Assembly: GCA_017509065.1 (NCBI GenBank) | Contig: JAFWQM010000096.1 | Coordinates: forward strand, 1-64,000 | Direction of reading: 5' to 3' | DNA from: Clostridia bacterium | GTDB taxonomy: Bacteria > Bacillota_A > Clostridia > Christensenellales > Aristaeellaceae | DNA: 64,000 nucleotides | Shown here: piece by piece, positions 23,051-32,162 of the stretch | Position numbering within the stretch: the first letter of the stretch is position 1 | Layout: the number at the start of each line of letters is the position of its first letter | Notes under the pieces: model-generated | The model's database searches: none | Told to the model about the DNA's origin: nothing | The model's input: only the letters and a program-made list of their open reading frames with translations | Translations under genes and position numbers: made by a program

Positions 23051-25270
23051 ATGCTGAAAAACGAAACGGTACAGAACGGGCTGCATCGTCTGACCCAGGC
23101 CGGCGGGCCGGAACTGGCCTGGTACGAAGACAGCGTGATCCGCGTGATCGAAGCGGACGGGCTGTATTTCAAAGATTTGGAGCGCACGGGTGCGCTTGTG
23201 CCTTGCGCGGACTGGCGCCTGTCCCCGGAAGAGCGCGCGAAAGACCTGGCTTCCCGGCTGAGCATGGAGGAAATCGCCGGGCTGATGCTTTACTCCCCGC
23301 ACCAGATGGTGCCGCCGCGCCAGGGCGGGCCGTTCACGGGCACCTTTGAAGGAAAATCCTGGGAAGAGTCCGGCGCGGAGAAATCCGCCCTGTCCGACCA
23401 GCAGAAAAGCTTTCTGGAAAAGGATCACATCCGGCATATCCTGATGATGGCCGTAGACGATGCGGACACCGCCGCCCGGTGGAGCAACGGCCTGCAGCGC
23501 CTGGCTGAGCGTCTCCCGCACGCCATTCCCGTGAACATCTCCTCAGATCCCCGCAGCGGCGCGAAAAAAGCGGCCGCCGAGTTCAAGACCGCGGGCAGCG
23601 ACGTGAGCAAATGGCCCGAGGGCGTGGGCTTCGCGGCGTGCTTCGACCCGGAGGTGGTGAAGCAGTTCGCGCACGACGCTTCCCTGGAATACCGCGCTAT
23701 GGGCATTACCACCGCGCTGGGCCCGCAGATCGATCTGTGCACCGAACCCCGCTGGATGCGCTTCGCCGACACGCTGGGCATGAAAACGGAGGACGTGAAA
23801 AAGCTGGTCAAAGCCTACTGCGACGGGATGCAGACCACCGACGGCGCGCCCGGCGGCTGGGGGCATGACAGCGTGAACACCATGGTGAAGCACTGGCCCG
23901 GCGGTGGCACCGGCGAGGGCGGCAGAGACGCGCATTACGCTTTCGGCGAATACGCGGTGTATCCCGCCGATAATGCGGCAGAGCACGAAAAGCCCTTCAC
24001 CGAAGCCGCGTTTCGGCTGGACGGGCCGACGAAGTGTGCTTCCGCCGTGATGCCGTACTACACCGTGTCCTGGGGCCTGGACAAAAAGAACGGAAAGAAC
24101 GTCGGGAACTCCTACAGCGAATACATCATCCACGATCTGCTGCGGCAAAAGTACGGCTTCTCCGGCGTAGTGTGCACCGACTGGGGCATCACCCAGGACC
24201 CATCCCCCGACATGGACGCTTTCGCCAGCCGGTGCTACAACATGGAGCAGTACACTGAACCCGAGCGGATGCTCATCGCCATCCTGAACGGCGTGGATCA
24301 GTTCGGAGGCAACGACGACCCGAAGCCCGTGCTGGAAGCTTACCGCCTGGGCTGTGAAAAACTGGGCAAGGAAGCCATGACCGAGCGGATGCGGGCATCC
24401 GCCGCACGGCTGCTGACCAATATCTTCCGCTGCGGCCTGTTTGAAGACCCCTACCTTGACCCGGAAGCCTCGGACAAACTGGTGGGCTGCGACGCTTTCC
24501 GCGCCCACGGCGAGGAAGCGCAGCGAAAAAGCGTGGCGCTGCTCAAGAACCGTCCCGGTTGCCTGCCGCTGAAAGAAGGACTGAAAATCTACATACCCAA
24601 GCGTCATGTCGGCCCCTCCAAAGCCTTCTTCCGCAGTGATCTTCCCGCCTATGACGAAGACCCTGTGACCGATGAACTGATCAATGCATACGGCGTGCGC
24701 GTGTTCTCGCCCGAGGAAGCGGACGTTGCCATTGTTTTTGCCGAAAGCCCGGCCTGCAACGCTTATTCCAAAGAGGACGCGGAAAGCGGCGGCAACGGCT
24801 ATCTGCCCATCACCCTGCAATACCGCCCTTACACGGCGAAGAACGCCCGGCCCGTCAGCATCGCGGGCGGCGATTTCCGCGAAAGCTTCACCAACCGCAG
24901 CTATCAAGGAAAGACCAACACCGCCTACAACGAAGCCGACCTGGACAACATTCTGGCCTGCCGCAAAGCCATGGGGAAAAAGTCCGTGATCGTGGTGGAA
25001 ACCCTGAGCAATCCCATGGTGGTGAGCGAGTTCGAGCGAGACATCGACGCGCTCATCGTGGAATTCGGCGTCTCCCGGCCCGCCGTGCTGGATGTGATTT
25101 TCGGGCGTTACGCCCCGAAGGGCCGCCTGCCCGTACAGCTTCCAAAGGACATGGACACCGTGGAACGCCACTGCGAGGATAAGGCCCTCGACCTGGAGCC
25201 GCACGTAGACGAGTTTGGCAATGCTTATGATTACGGGTTTGGCGTGGGGTACGATGGGAAACAATTATAA
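23051..25270 (+). CDS. Glycoside hydrolase family 3 protein (739 aa)
   Basis: A beta-glycosidase-type enzyme removing terminal sugars from oligosaccharides. No signal peptide, so it is probably intracellular and acts on imported sugars. The family 3 TIM-barrel covers roughly residues 60-450: ALGPQIDLCTEPRWMR, VKHWPGGGTGEGGRDAHY for substrate binding, and the probable nucleophile Asp in GVVCTDWGIT near residue 381. The C-terminal alpha/beta-sandwich runs to the end (KSVALLKN, PKGRLPVQLP, YDYGFGVGY). A large insertion carries many Tyr/Asn residues near 600-650. The sugar specificity cannot be read from sequence. RBS AAAAGGAGGG. No transporter or sugar regulator is adjacent. Confidence 0.9.
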   Translation: MLKNETVQNGLHRLTQAGGPELAWYEDSVIRVIEADGLYFKDLERTGALVPCADWRLSPEERAKDLASRLSMEEIAGLMLYSPHQMVPPRQGGPFTGTFEGKSWEESGAEKSALSDQQKSFLEKDHIRHILMMAVDDADTAARWSNGLQRLAERLPHAIPVNISSDPRSGAKKAAAEFKTAGSDVSKWPEGVGFAACFDPEVVKQFAHDASLEYRAMGITTALGPQIDLCTEPRWMRFADTLGMKTEDVKKLVKAYCDGMQTTDGAPGGWGHDSVNTMVKHWPGGGTGEGGRDAHYAFGEYAVYPADNAAEHEKPFTEAAFRLDGPTKCASAVMPYYTVSWGLDKKNGKNVGNSYSEYIIHDLLRQKYGFSGVVCTDWGITQDPSPDMDAFASRCYNMEQYTEPERMLIAILNGVDQFGGNDDPKPVLEAYRLGCEKLGKEAMTERMRASAARLLTNIFRCGLFEDPYLDPEASDKLVGCDAFRAHGEEAQRKSVALLKNRPGCLPLKEGLKIYIPKRHVGPSKAFFRSDLPAYDEDPVTDELINAYGVRVFSPEEADVAIVFAESPACNAYSKEDAESGGNGYLPITLQYRPYTAKNARPVSIAGGDFRESFTNRSYQGKTNTAYNEADLDNILACRKAMGKKSVIVVETLSNPMVVSEFERDIDALIVEFGVSRPAVLDVIFGRYAPKGRLPVQLPKDMDTVERHCEDKALDLEPHVDEFGNAYDYGFGVGYDGKQL

Positions 25271-25291
25271 AGTGATTTGCATAAGAAACGC

Positions 25292-25640
25292 TGGAGCTGT
25301 TCGCCCCAGACCCCAACCAGGGGACTTCGCCCCCTGGACCCATTTAGGCGATTGAGTAAGTATGGGAAAGAAAACAAGTTTCGACAGTCGATAAGGGATA
25401 CGGAAGTTAGGGGCTTCTGGCCCAAGAAAGCGGGAAAATCCCTGGGGGAAAGCTCGCTTTCCCCTGGGGATTATTCCCAGGCTTTCTTGGGCCAGAAGCA
25501 TGACGTCGTGAGGTTGTCTGTTCTTTTAAAGTATCAACGGGAACAAAGTCGGTTTTCCTGATATGTAGTTTCTTCTATGTGGGGTCCAGGGGCCGAAGGC
25601 CCTTGGTTCAGGGGTTTAGGGGGCCGAAGAGGCCCCCTGC
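25292..25640. repeat. Mosaic intergenic repeat Z (inverted relative to copies at 27027 and 32131)
   Basis: The core reads GGGGCTTCTGGCCCAAGAAAG ... CTTTCTTGGGCCAGAAGC, around a palindrome CCCTGGGGGAAAGC / GCTTTCCCCTGGGG. It is flanked by hairpins CCAGGGGACTTCGCCCCCTGG and CCAGGGGCCGAAGGCCCTTGG. Its right edge runs into the 3' end of the flippase gene. No gene lies in the 345-base gap. Confidence 0.75.
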
Positions 25641-26920
25641 CTCATTTCTCTCCGTAAAGCGAGCGCCGCCAGCTCACAGAACAGCGTCAGCCCATGGCCC
25701 GCCATGCTGGCCCGGGCAGCGCCGTAAATACCGTGGGCGGGCGTCCATTGCCAGGTGCAAAGAAGTGTGGCGGCAGCGCCGATCAGGCCCGCTGCAAGGG
25801 AACGCTTCTGCAGGCCCAGGCCGGTCATGATGCCGCTGGCGGTCTGCTGCACGGGCAGGAGCACAGCCAGCGGCGCGGAAGCGCGGAGCAAAGGCGTCAA
25901 TTCTGGCAGGCGGTAAAACAGCCTGGATATATAAGGCGCAAACATATACAGCCCCGCGGCGCAGAGCAGACCCGTTCCAGCCGATGCGGACAGCAGACGG
26001 AAAACCAATCGGTTTTCCGCCTGTTTTGTTTTGCACCGCGCCATGGCCGGGCCGCCCACCGCCGCCAGCGCGCCGGAAAGCAGGCAGGGCAGGAACATGA
26101 GCGGCATGGTCATGCCGCTGAACATGCCCAATCGGCTCAGGGCTTCCGCTTTTCCCAGCCCGACCGCCATGAGCCGCAGGGGAATGATCACCCCGCAAAG
26201 CGAACGCAGGCCGGTATGGCACAGCCGGTTCAGCAGCAGCGGCAGGCTGAGGGAAAACAGTTTTTTCCGCACGCCCGGCAAACGCGCGTCATGCCGGAAC
26301 GAGGGCACGCGCCCCGCAATCGCCAGAATGACCGCCAGCCCCGCCGCTTCCCCCAGGGTGGACGCCACGGCGGGCAGCGCGGCGCGGTAGGCTACTGTGA
26401 CGCGCGGCACCAAAAACGCCAGGAATCCCACCACGGCAAGGCGAACCACCTGTTCCGCGCCTTCGCTCAACGCCGGGGGCAGCGCCTTTCCTTGTCCGAA
26501 GAAGTATCCGTCATACACGCTGGACAGGCCCACCGTCAGCACGCACGGCGCGAAAAACACCAGAGCGGGAAGCGTGCGCCCGTCGCCGAGGAAATTTGCC
26601 AGAAGCGGCGATAAAAACAAAAACAGCGGCGTGATGCACAGCCCCATCCAGGCCGCCATCTGCCGCCCGGCGTACAGGGTCAGTTGCCGCTGCTCCCGAT
26701 TCTCCGCCTTCGCTGTTAAGCGGCTCACCGCGCTGGGCAGGCCCGCCGCCGCCGGGGTCAGCGCCAGCATATGCGCCCCGGACGCCAGTTCCATCACGCC
26801 CATTGCCTCCGCGCCAAGCAGCCGCGAGATCCACAGCCGCAGCCCGAACCCCATCGCCCGCACCAGCGCACCGCAGCACGCCGTGATCAGCGCCTGCCGC
26901 TTCAGGCTTTCCTTCTTCAT
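25616..26920 (-). CDS. MOP-superfamily polysaccharide flippase, SpoVB/MurJ-like (434 aa)
   Basis: A polytopic membrane protein with about 12 hydrophobic segments. The start (KRQALITACCGALVRAMGFGLRLWISRLLGAEAMGV) is the typical first helix pair of SpoVB/MurJ lipid-linked precursor flippases. Members move lipid-linked sugars across the membrane for peptidoglycan, spore cortex or exopolysaccharide synthesis. The exopolysaccharide operon at 49-55 kb lacks a flippase, so this could serve it, but that is inference. The last six codons (GASSAP) come from a palindromic repeat, so the original 3' end has been altered. RBS GGAGGCGAGGGG. It is isolated between two mosaic repeats in opposite orientation. 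Confidence 0.85.
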   Translation of the reverse strand: MKKESLKRQALITACCGALVRAMGFGLRLWISRLLGAEAMGVMELASGAHMLALTPAAAGLPSAVSRLTAKAENREQRQLTLYAGRQMAAWMGLCITPLFLFLSPLLANFLGDGRTLPALVFFAPCVLTVGLSSVYDGYFFGQGKALPPALSEGAEQVVRLAVVGFLAFLVPRVTVAYRAALPAVASTLGEAAGLAVILAIAGRVPSFRHDARLPGVRKKLFSLSLPLLLNRLCHTGLRSLCGVIIPLRLMAVGLGKAEALSRLGMFSGMTMPLMFLPCLLSGALAAVGGPAMARCKTKQAENRLVFRLLSASAGTGLLCAAGLYMFAPYISRLFYRLPELTPLLRASAPLAVLLPVQQTASGIMTGLGLQKRSLAAGLIGAAATLLCTWQWTPAHGIYGAARASMAGHGLTLFCELAALALRREMRQGASSAP

Positions 26921-27026
26921 CCCCTCGCCTCCGCTTCCGTTCAGCGTATGCGGGGGAAAAGAGGTTTATTCGGAGCGGGAGGAGATGGGTGAAAGGGCGC
27001 TTTAATACACTAAGCGAAACGAAGCA

Positions 27027-27422
27027 GGGGCCTGTGCGGCCCCCGTACCCCTGCACCAGGGGACTTCGTCCCCTGGACCCATTTAGTGGATACTGCTTGA
27101 GTGATCGAATCAAATTGGTTCCCACAGTATCAGAAAGGAACACAGAAGTCTGGCTTAACGGCGTTGTGCTTCTGGCCCGGCGGCAAAGCCGCCAACCCGG
27201 ATGCTTCGCATCCGGGGAAAGCCAGGGAATAATCCGCAGGGGAAAGTTTACTTTCCCCCTCGGATTTTCCCGGCTTTCTTGGGCCAGAAGCCCTCAAACT
27301 TTCCGTAACCCCAGCACGGCAGGCGGAGGACGCTGATATTCCCAACAACGTTATTTCGCCGGTTGCGGGTCCAGGGTCCTCAGGACCCTGGTTGGGGTCT
27401 GGGGCGAATAGCCCCAGCGTAA
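27027..27422. repeat. Mosaic intergenic repeat X
   Basis: It opens with GGGGCCTGTGCGGCCCC and CCAGGGGACTTCGTCCCCTGG. The core GTGCTTCTGGCCCGGCGG, CCCGGATGCTTCGCATCCGGG, a GGGGAAAGTTTACTTTCCCC palindrome and TTTCTTGGGCCAGAAGCC follow. It ends with GGGTCCAGGGTCCTCAGGACCC and GGGGCGAATAGCCCC. The core is nearly identical to that at 32131. The 583-base gap 26921-27503 holds this and a terminator but no gene. Confidence 0.8.
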
Positions 27423-27447
27423 CCCAAGGTGAATTAAAGCGCCTTAT

Positions 27448-27490
27448 AACAGCCAAAACAAAAGCCCGCGCCGGGCGATACCGGCGCGGG
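27448..27490 (-). terminator. Intrinsic terminator of the LytTR regulator transcript
   Basis: On the minus strand CCCGCGCCGG ... CCGGCGCGGG forms a strong stem, followed by CTTTTGTTTTGG. Confidence 0.9.
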
Positions 27491-27503
27491 GAAAAACATC
27501 GTG

Positions 27504-28286
27504 TCAGCTGAATTTCTTTTCCAGCTCTTCGTATTTTTCGTGGGTGATGAGGGCGTCGTGCTCGGTGCCCTCAAGCTGCACCACATACGTCCAGCGGCCG
27601 TAGGGCGTGATATTGCGGATACGGCGCAGGTTGATGATATAGCTCTTATGGCAGCGGAAGAAAATCGCGGGGTCGAGGCGCGCTTCGATATCGCCCAGGG
27701 TTTCGCTGAGCACGTAGCGGCCTTCGTTTTCGGTGTAGATCACCGTAGCGCGGTCTTCCCGCTGCACGAGCAGGATGTCGTTCAGGTCGATGAAGGAAAC
27801 GCCTTCGCGGTGATGCAGCATCAGCCGCCCGGCCACGACCCTGGACGGGCCGGGGATGGGCGGAGCCTCGGACTCCTGCTTCACGCGGTGGAGACGGTCG
27901 TAAATGCGACTGAGCGTCTGCTCCAGACGGTCCAGCCTGAAGGGCTTCACCAGGTAGTCAAAGGCGTACACTTCAAAGGCTTCGCCCATGTATTCCTCGT
28001 GGCCCGTGGCGAAGATCAGGATGCACGCGGGGTTTTGATCCTGAATGAGCCGGGCGCACTCCACGCCGGTTTTGCCCGGCATGTCCACGTCCAGGAACAC
28101 CACCTGGGGGTTCAGCTTTTCGTACAGGGTCATGGCTTCCTCGCCGCTCAGCGCTTCGCCCGCCACGAAAAACCCGTCCGTCGCCTGGATTTTCTTGCGC
28201 AGGATCAGGCGCATCCCCGAGTCGTCGTCCGCGATCAGGACGGAGATAAGCTTGTTTTCGTCGTTGCCGTTCATCGTTTCCCTCAT
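27504..28286 (-). CDS. LytTR-type response regulator (260 aa)
   Basis: A two-component regulator. Residues about 14-125 form the receiver domain: acidic pocket DDD near 19, phospho-acceptor Asp in VVFLDVDMPGKTG near 64, and the conserved Lys in YLVKPF near 115. After a Pro-rich linker, a LytTR DNA-binding domain occupies about 155-258 (DILLVQREDRATVIYTENEGRYV ... FFRCHKSYIINLRRI). No histidine kinase is adjacent. Its first ATG overlaps the stop of the upstream gene in ATGA; the ATG 12 bases later (28274) has the better RBS GAGGGA and is the more likely start. It forms the end of the NfeD-FloA transcript set. Confidence 0.93.
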   Translation of the reverse strand: MRETMNGNDENKLISVLIADDDSGMRLILRKKIQATDGFFVAGEALSGEEAMTLYEKLNPQVVFLDVDMPGKTGVECARLIQDQNPACILIFATGHEEYMGEAFEVYAFDYLVKPFRLDRLEQTLSRIYDRLHRVKQESEAPPIPGPSRVVAGRLMLHHREGVSFIDLNDILLVQREDRATVIYTENEGRYVLSETLGDIEARLDPAIFFRCHKSYIINLRRIRNITPYGRWTYVVQLEGTEHDALITHEKYEELEKKFS

Positions 28287-28849
28287 GATTGTCTTACACG
28301 ATACCGCTTCACACGCCTGCGGCCCAGAATTTCGCTGTAGATCACGCCTTGCAAAAGGGCTTTGGCGCGTTCGGACTGTTCTTCCTCCTGCATGGGCAGG
28401 AAATCGGCGGGTTCAGGTTCGGAAACGTCGCCCAGCATGAATTCATGGCAGCAGTCGATGCCTTCCGTTCCCTTGCCCTCCACACCCATGACGGGGGTGT
28501 GCATATGCGCTTCAAAGGGTTTCGCGTCGCTGTGTTTTTTCGCGGCGGACGTCCGTGCGGGCCGGACCGCGGCCCTGGGCGCGACAGTCTGCTGTCCGCG
28601 ATTCGCGTCGCGCTCGTCCCAGCTGTCCTCCTCGTCCTCCCATTCGTCCGCGCGGCTCATGGTTGCGGGCTGGGGCTTGGGCGCGGGCGGAGCAGCCGGC
28701 TTCGCCTGGGGGGCCGCTTTGGCCTGGGGAACCCGCGCCGTCTGCTGCTGCTTATTCTTCGCAGCTTCGTTCGACTTTTTAATGCCCTTCATCACGGTGG
28801 CGACGAGCCACCACAGGCCCACAAACGCGATCCATGCGAATCCCTCCAT
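28283..28849 (-). CDS. Membrane-anchored protein of unknown function (188 aa)
   Basis: No family is recognised. A single N-terminal helix (MEGFAWIAFVGLWWLVATVMKG) is followed by a Gln/Ala/Pro-rich stretch, then an acidic patch (DEWEDEEDSWDERD) and a basic tail (GRRRVKRYRVRQS). The shape is a membrane tether with a long disordered cytoplasmic region. The C-terminal third has a patterned segment with a vicinal Cys pair (GIDCCHEF). The ATG at 28849 is chosen for RBS GGGAGG. Its stop overlaps the LytTR start, so the two are translationally coupled. A link to the flotillin just upstream is plausible. Confidence 0.7.
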   Translation of the reverse strand: MEGFAWIAFVGLWWLVATVMKGIKKSNEAAKNKQQQTARVPQAKAAPQAKPAAPPAPKPQPATMSRADEWEDEEDSWDERDANRGQQTVAPRAAVRPARTSAAKKHSDAKPFEAHMHTPVMGVEGKGTEGIDCCHEFMLGDVSEPEPADFLPMQEEEQSERAKALLQGVIYSEILGRRRVKRYRVRQS

Positions 28850-28871
28850 GGACAAACCTCCCTTCTGACTC

Positions 28872-28979
28872 AGTTAGGAGTTATGAGTTAGGAGTTATAT
28901 AGTCTTTCCAATGGTTGTCATCTTGTTTCACTTTTTCTGGATTAACTATATGAAACTCCTAACTCCTCACTCCTAACTC
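28872..28979. repeat. Heptamer-armed palindrome, AGTTAGG type, copy 2
   Basis: Left arm: AGTTAGG, AGTTATG, AGTTAGG, AGTTATA. Right arm: AACTCCT, AACTCCT, CACTCCT, AACTC. The loop between them is unique except for TATAGTCTTTC just inside the left arm, which resembles the copy at 138. It lies between floA and the membrane-anchored protein gene. Confidence 0.8.
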
Positions 28980-28982
28980 ATT

Positions 28983-29990
28983 TTACTTCTTCCCGTCCAG
29001 GGGCTTCGCGCTCTCGGCAGCGGGATTGGCGGCCTTGGCGATGCCGTTGCGCATTTCAGTATCGGCGATGGTGTTCTGCATCTGGTAGTAGTCCATCACG
29101 CCCAGCTTGCCTTCGCGCAGGGCTTCGGCCATGGCCAGGGGGACCTGGGCCTCGGCCTCGACGACCTTCGCGCGCATCTCCTGCACGGCGGCCTTCATTT
29201 CCTGTTCATGGGCAACAGCCATGGCGCGGCGCTCTTCGGCCTTCGCCTGGGCGATGCGGCGGTCAGCTTCGGCCTGGTCGGTCTGCAGCTGCGCGCCGAT
29301 GTTGCGGCCTACGTCGATGTCGGCAATATCAATGGAAAGAATTTCGTAAGCGGTGCCCTTGTCCAGGCCCTTTTCAAGCACGGTCTGGGAGATGGAATCG
29401 GGGTTCTCCAACACGGCCTTATGGGTGATGGAGGAGCCGATGGTGGTAACGATGCCCTCGCCGACACGGGCGATGATGGTTTCCTCGCCGGCGCCGCCGA
29501 CCAGGCGCTCGATGTTGGTGCGCACGGTGACGCGGGCCTTGGCGCGGAGCTCGATGCCATCCTGGGCCACGGCGGCCACGGGGGGCGTTTCAATAACCTT
29601 GGGAAGCACGCTCATTTGCACGGCCTGGAGCACGTCGCGGCCGGCCAGGTCGATGGCGCAGGCGGTGGTGAAGCTCAGGTTGATGCTGGCCTGCTTGGCG
29701 GAAATCAGGGCGTTGATGACGCGCTCCACGTTACCGCCCGCCAGGAAGTGGGTTTCCAGCATGTCTGTGGTCACGTCCAGCCCGGCCTTCCGGGCTTTTA
29801 TGTAGGCGTTCACGATCTTCTGGGGAGAGATGCGGCGGAACCGCATACCGATCAGGGAGCTGATCTTCACCGGCGCGCCGGACGCCCGGGCGTTGATCCA
29901 CAGCCCCAGGGGCACATAGCGGAAGAACACGGATACCAGCACGATGGCGATCACAGCGATCACGACGACAAGAATGAGCATTTCGGGCAT
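28983..29990 (-). CDS. floA: Flotillin-like protein FloA (335 aa)
   Basis: A bacterial flotillin that scaffolds functional membrane microdomains. An N-terminal hydrophobic segment (residues 4-25) is followed by [29 protein letters not shown], the signature start of the FloA/YqfA family. A PHB-like core and a coiled-coil rich in Glu-Ala repeats ([29 protein letters not shown]) run to about residue 300. The length matches Bacillus FloA. RBS AAGGAGG. It lies 37 bases downstream of the NfeD gene, the classical partner pair. Confidence 0.95.
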   Translation of the reverse strand: MPEMLILVVVIAVIAIVLVSVFFRYVPLGLWINARASGAPVKISSLIGMRFRRISPQKIVNAYIKARKAGLDVTTDMLETHFLAGGNVERVINALISAKQASINLSFTTACAIDLAGRDVLQAVQMSVLPKVIETPPVAAVAQDGIELRAKARVTVRTNIERLVGGAGEETIIARVGEGIVTTIGSSITHKAVLENPDSISQTVLEKGLDKGTAYEILSIDIADIDVGRNIGAQLQTDQAEADRRIAQAKAEERRAMAVAHEQEMKAAVQEMRAKVVEAEAQVPLAMAEALREGKLGVMDYYQMQNTIADTEMRNGIAKAANPAAESAKPLDGKK

Positions 29991-30027
29991 GACTTTTTCC
30001 TCCTTTTCATTGAGAGAGTACGACTCA

Positions 30028-30528
30028 TTAACCGTTGATTTCTTTCACGATGATTTTGTTCCCTTCCACCTTGGTGACCTGCACGGACTTATCCTTTTCC
30101 AGGTAGCTGCCCTCGCTGACCACGTTCAGCCGCACGCCGTCAAACTCCGCGAAGCCCACGGGATTGAGCACGGTGACGGTTTTGCCCGTCTTGCCCTTCA
30201 GCGCGTCGGTTTCCTCGTGATCCACCGGGGGCGTTACTTCGTTCAGGATCAGCGCGGAGCGGGACAGCTTGCCGTTGGCAGCGGATTTGATGGACATCGA
30301 AATGGCGATGCCCGCCAGCGCCAGGGTGATCAGCGTCGCCGCTAAACCCGCCACCGCGCCGTAGGTGTTCCAGGTGATCACCACGCCGATCACGGTCAGG
30401 ATCAGGCCCGATATGCCGGGCAGACCGAAGCCGGGCGCGAACACCTCCACCACCAGCAGACTGACGCCCGCCAGCAGGCACAGGATCAGCGGAAGATTGA
30501 GCACGATCGCATTCAGTATACTTTCCAT
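30028..30528 (-). CDS. NfeD-family membrane protein (166 aa)
   Basis: A short NfeD protein. Three to four hydrophobic segments (residues about 8-85, including [15 protein letters not shown], a strong NfeD mark) precede a C-terminal OB-fold ([40 protein letters not shown]). NfeD proteins partner with flotillins or stomatins at the membrane. The long-form N-terminal serine protease domain is absent. It heads the minus-strand group NfeD, FloA, membrane tether and LytTR regulator. A weak promoter (TAACAT at about 30570) is possible but not convincing. Confidence 0.92.
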   Translation of the reverse strand: MESILNAIVLNLPLILCLLAGVSLLVVEVFAPGFGLPGISGLILTVIGVVITWNTYGAVAGLAATLITLALAGIAISMSIKSAANGKLSRSALILNEVTPPVDHEETDALKGKTGKTVTVLNPVGFAEFDGVRLNVVSEGSYLEKDKSVQVTKVEGNKIIVKEING

Positions 30529-30669
30529 CCGCCTGCTTGCCTCCTTTTTGTTTTTGGTGGCTTTATGTTACCACGAATCGGGGAAGCGGAAAAGCGGTTT
30601 TGCCTGAAAACATCGTTTTTATGTCTGAATTGTCAGAATGGAACGAGGAGAACGGTATATGTGCGTAAG

Positions 30670-30752
30670 GTATTGAGGTCAGTAGCAAAGAGAGACGCCG
30701 GGGCCTCCGCGGCCCCAGCGTTCCCTTTGTAGATTTTTGGCTGAATAGTAAC
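30670..30752. repeat. Palindromic repeat, ATTCAGATAT type, degenerate copy
   Basis: The central hairpin GCCGGGGCCTCCGCGGCCCCAGCG and the right end GGCTGAATAGTAAC match the elements at 5961 and 55415. The left end is degraded. It lies between the divergent NfeD and pyrC genes. Confidence 0.6.
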
Positions 30753-30793
30753 ATATGTACTATCCGTGCGATTTTATCACAGATTGCCGGGGA

Positions 30794-30822
30794 TTGACTT
30801 TTCCGAACGAATCAGGTATAAT
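30794..30822 (+). promoter_or_regulatory. Sigma-A promoter of the pyrimidine cluster
   Basis: TTGACT at 30794-30799, a 17-base spacer, TATAAT at 30817-30822. The leader before pyrC is only about 30 bases, so there is no room for a PyrR-type attenuator. Confidence 0.85.
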
Positions 30823-30857
30823 GCACCGGAACGTACGGAAAGGGAGTGAGGGAAAGC

Positions 30858-32162
30858 GTGCGTACCTTGCTGACAGGCGGCTTTGTATACCAGCGCGGCG
30901 CGTTTGTTTTGGCTGATATTGCCGTGAAAAAGGGGCAGGTGGAGGCAGTTGCCGAGCATATCCTTCCCCGTCCCGGCGACCGTATTTTGGATTTTTCCCA
31001 TTGCTTTCTTGTTCCCGGTTTCGTGGACGCGCATGTGCATCTGCGGGAACCGGGATTTGTTTATAAAGAAACGATCGCAACCGGCACGATGGCGGCGGCC
31101 CGCGGCGGGTATACCACCGTTTGCGCCATGCCGAACCTCTCCCCCGCGCCGGACACGCTGAAGAACCTGAAGGTGGAATTATCCGCCATTAAAAAGAGCG
31201 CAAAGATCGATGTGCTGCCCTACGGCTGCATCACCATGGATCAGCGCGGGCGGGGCCATTTGGCGGACTATCCCGCGCTCGCGCCTTACGTGTGCGCCTT
31301 TTCCGACGATGGCAAGGGCGTGCAGGACGAAGGGCTGATGGAGCTGGCCATGATGGCGGTGCGCAAGACCGGAAAGCTGATCGCGGCCCACTGCGAGGAC
31401 GAAAGCCTGCTGCGGGGCGGTTACATCCACGATGGGCCATATGCCAGGGCGCACGGGCACGCGGGCATCTGCTCCGAGAGCGAAACGGCGCAGGTGGAGC
31501 GGGATTTGAAGTTGGCGGCAAGGACAGGCTGCCCCTACCACGTGTGCCACGTGAGCGCAAAGGAAACGATGGCGGTGATCCGCGCGGCAAAACGGCTGGG
31601 AATCAACGTCACCTGCGAAACCGCGCCGCATTACCTGCTGCTCACCGACATGGATTTGCAGGAGGACGGGCGGTTCAAGATGAATCCCCCCATCCGGGAG
31701 GCCGCCGACCGGGACGCTTTGATCGAGGGCATTTTAGATGGAACGATCGACATGATCGTCACCGACCACGCGCCCCACTCCTACGACGAAAAGGCCAAGG
31801 GTCTGGAGGGCAGCGCCATGGGCGTGGTGGGGCTGGAATGCGCGTTCCGGGTCTTATACGACCGTTTGGTTCGGGAACAAAAGCTCCTGTCTTTGGAAAA
31901 GTTGGTAGAACTCATGTCCCTAAACCCCCGGAAGCGCTTCGGCATTCAAGGCGGCATCGAACCCGGCCAGCGGGCGGACATCACCGTGATCGACCCCAAC
32001 AAACACGGCATCATCGACCCCCGCCAATTCTTCTCCATGGGTACCGCCACCCCCTTTAGCGGCTGGGAAACCACCGGGGATGTGGTCATGACCATGGCGG
32101 GCGGAAAAATAGTGTATGAAGGGAACGGCGGGGCTTTGCCCCGCACCCCACCAGGGCGGTGA
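30858..32162 (+). CDS. pyrC: Dihydroorotase (434 aa)
   Basis: Closes carbamoyl aspartate to dihydroorotate in UMP synthesis. This is the type I, Gram-positive form. The metal motif GFVDAHVHLREPGF lies near residue 55, followed by TMAAARGGYTT, HCEDESL near 177, CHVSAKETM near 230 and the Asp motif IVTDHAPHS near 302. The start is a GTG at 30858 with RBS GAGGGAAA; a GTG four codons earlier sits too close to its RBS. The last dozen residues (NGGALPRTPPGR) are encoded by a palindromic repeat, so the gene end has been replaced by repeat sequence. First gene of the pyr cluster. Confidence 0.93.
   Translation: MRTLLTGGFVYQRGAFVLADIAVKKGQVEAVAEHILPRPGDRILDFSHCFLVPGFVDAHVHLREPGFVYKETIATGTMAAARGGYTTVCAMPNLSPAPDTLKNLKVELSAIKKSAKIDVLPYGCITMDQRGRGHLADYPALAPYVCAFSDDGKGVQDEGLMELAMMAVRKTGKLIAAHCEDESLLRGGYIHDGPYARAHGHAGICSESETAQVERDLKLAARTGCPYHVCHVSAKETMAVIRAAKRLGINVTCETAPHYLLLTDMDLQEDGRFKMNPPIREAADRDALIEGILDGTIDMIVTDHAPHSYDEKAKGLEGSAMGVVGLECAFRVLYDRLVREQKLLSLEKLVELMSLNPRKRFGIQGGIEPGQRADITVIDPNKHGIIDPRQFFSMGTATPFSGWETTGDVVMTMAGGKIVYEGNGGALPRTPPGR

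Noticed and set aside
30823..30857. PyrR-type attenuator before pyrC
   Set aside because: The predicted leader is only about 30 bases, with no anti-terminator/terminator pair and no pyrR in the window.
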